From contig CALWKP010000134.1 in the NCBI GenBank assembly GCA_944381295.1, positions 1 to 6,635 of the forward strand: a stretch of DNA of 6,635 bases, written 5' to 3'. The position numbers and the translations under genes are program-made. This DNA comes from an uncultured Clostridia bacterium (GTDB lineage Bacteria > Bacillota > Clostridia > Oscillospirales > Acutalibacteraceae). Of this stretch, positions 5,464 to 6,635 are shown piece by piece. The notes under the pieces are model-generated. The model saw nothing but the letters and a program-made list of their open reading frames with translations, was not told the origin of the DNA and did not search any database. Positions within the stretch are counted from its first letter, which is position 1. Each line of letters begins with the position of its first letter.

Positions 5464-6635
5464 TCAACGGATATCGTACACAGACCGCACCTGTAAATTT
5501 TTCGGCGTCCCGCGCAGGATTTTTACGCGTTTTTCCCCTGGATTCATGTCAAAATAGTTGTCCGACAGAAGGATATCGTCATCCGGGCACTCGATTTCAA
5601 CTGATCTCGCGTAGGCCGATGCCTGTACCACGACGTCATCCCCATCCATCCATACCTTTAACTGCGGATCTTGGAAGTGGAAATGCTTCGGCGGACAGAA
5701 CAATACGCTTCCACTGCTGATCCAGGTTCCGTCCTCTCCATACAACTCATAACTGACATAATTTTCATAAGTATCTGCATCGCCAAAATCTATTTTTTCC
5801 GCCCACTGGCTTGACAAAGCAGCAACTTCCATCGGGATTTCCCCTTGTTTCAGGATATTCCCCGCAGGATCTCGCAGCGACCAACGGATTTCTCCACGGA
5901 ATCCCTCAAACGTTTCGTTTGCCACAGAGAATCTCGCAGACTTTTCCAGTGGGAACGGTTCCGCATTGACATTGGTATTCTGGGTAATCACACCTTCTTC
6001 ACAGCACGACAGCAAGATCGGCGCAAAGAACCGTTTCGCATAATAATGCAGAGCCTTCCACCGTCCGAAATAGTCGATTGACGACCAGGATGCTACCGGC
6101 CAGCAGTCGTTCAGCTGCCAGTAGATCGCACCCATACACCTGCCACGGTTCCGGCGCCAGTGCTCTACGCCATACTTGATCGCTTCGGCCTGCAGCAGCT
6201 GCGACGCATACAACAGCGTGGAAAAGTCGCGCGGATACAGGAACGTCTGAGACAAATAATCCAGAATCTTTCCGTTTGCCGACTGGTTGCGCTGGTGTTT
6301 TTCCATGACATACGAGAAAATATTCCGGTCCTCCGGAAGCGTAAAGCTTTCTACGGTTTTCAGGCACGGGAACGACTGGAAACCAAACTCCGACGCATAC
6401 CGGAAATAGAATTCCCGGTATGCCGGGAACGGTTTGTTGCCGTGCCAGACATCCCAATAGTGGACATCCCCGCGCGAGAAATCGTTCGGATTGTCAAACG
6501 CCCCGCCGCAAGACGGAGATGACGGCCAATAAAAACGATCCGGGTCATATTTTTGCATCAGCTTCGGGAAAATGTATTCGTTGATCTTGATATAATCCGC
6601 TTTCTGTTTCGGGGTCGATACCCATACGCCGTCCT
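5464..6635 (-). CDS. GH2 beta-mannosidase, C-terminal part (5' end outside window)
   Basis: The last 389 residues of a glycoside hydrolase family 2 enzyme that normally runs to about 800-850 residues; the coding sequence continues past 6635. Seen: the end of the catalytic TIM barrel with YASEFGFQSFPCLKTV, whose Glu (codon 6388-6390) aligns with the GH2 beta-mannosidase nucleophile. Then comes AIYWQLNDCWPVASWSSIDYFG..ALHYYAKRFFAP, the typical barrel ending of this subfamily, followed by two beta-sandwich (immunoglobulin-like) regions ending in YDIR. The acid/base Glu (in the WxGNNE motif) should lie upstream, outside the window. Beta-mannosidases release terminal beta-1,4-mannose from manno-oligosaccharides or N-glycan cores by a retaining mechanism. 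No signal peptide can be judged. It is convergent with the amidohydrolase, and nothing in the visible part is broken. Confidence 0.92.
   Translation of the reverse strand, partial: DGVWVSTPKQKADYIKINEYIFPKLMQKYDPDRFYWPSSPSCGGAFDNPNDFSRGDVHYWDVWHGNKPFPAYREFYFRYASEFGFQSFPCLKTVESFTLPEDRNIFSYVMEKHQRNQSANGKILDYLSQTFLYPRDFSTLLYASQLLQAEAIKYGVEHWRRNRGRCMGAIYWQLNDCWPVASWSSIDYFGRWKALHYYAKRFFAPILLSCCEEGVITQNTNVNAEPFPLEKSARFSVANETFEGFRGEIRWSLRDPAGNILKQGEIPMEVAALSSQWAEKIDFGDADTYENYVSYELYGEDGTWISSGSVLFCPPKHFHFQDPQLKVWMDGDDVVVQASAYARSVEIECPDDDILLSDNYFDMNPGEKRVKILRGTPKNLQVRSVYDIR

Overview
The window looks like chromosomal DNA of a moderately GC-rich Firmicute, most likely a gut or rumen Clostridium-class organism (Oscillospirales/Ruminococcaceae type). 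This rests on strong GGAGG-type ribosome binding sites, the gene families present and the style of the intergenic DNA. No species can be named from the sequence. I find no CRISPR array, tRNA, rRNA, transposase or phage gene.

Layout. (1) Minus strand, 1-1501: the first 459 residues of the nucleic-acid-binding protein Tex. At about base 125 the protein stops resembling Tex and runs on in frame as 41 unrelated residues with different codon use, to the window edge. This is either an assembly chimera or a real truncating rearrangement. (2) Minus strand, 1528-2319: a seven-helix membrane protein of the heparan-alpha-glucosaminide N-acetyltransferase/DUF1624 type with a GTG start. It lies 26 bases upstream of tex, and both are probably transcribed from one promoter at 2452-2480. 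(3) Plus strand, 2480-3529: a fusion of an N-terminal FlK-like hotdog thioesterase and a C-terminal phosphoglycolate-phosphatase-like HAD hydrolase. It is divergent from (2), and the two control regions overlap. (4) 3530-4449: about 0.9 kb with no convincing gene but many perfect short inverted repeats. It holds a strong hairpin/terminator at 4177-4207 and a 75-base imperfect inverted repeat at 4222-4296. (5) Plus strand, 4450-5253: an amidohydrolase-2 family metal-dependent hydrolase with its own promoter, followed by a hairpin terminator. (6) Minus strand, 5464-6635: the C-terminal 389 residues of a GH2 beta-mannosidase whose 5' end lies outside the window.

The genes do not form one evident pathway. 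The beta-mannosidase implies use of mannosides (plant mannan or N-glycan fragments), and Tex is a general RNA/transcription factor. The substrates of the amidohydrolase, the membrane acyltransferase and the thioesterase-phosphatase cannot be told from sequence. The observations most worth a second look are the two-enzyme fusion, the Tex discontinuity, and the palindrome-rich noncoding stretch with its long hairpin.
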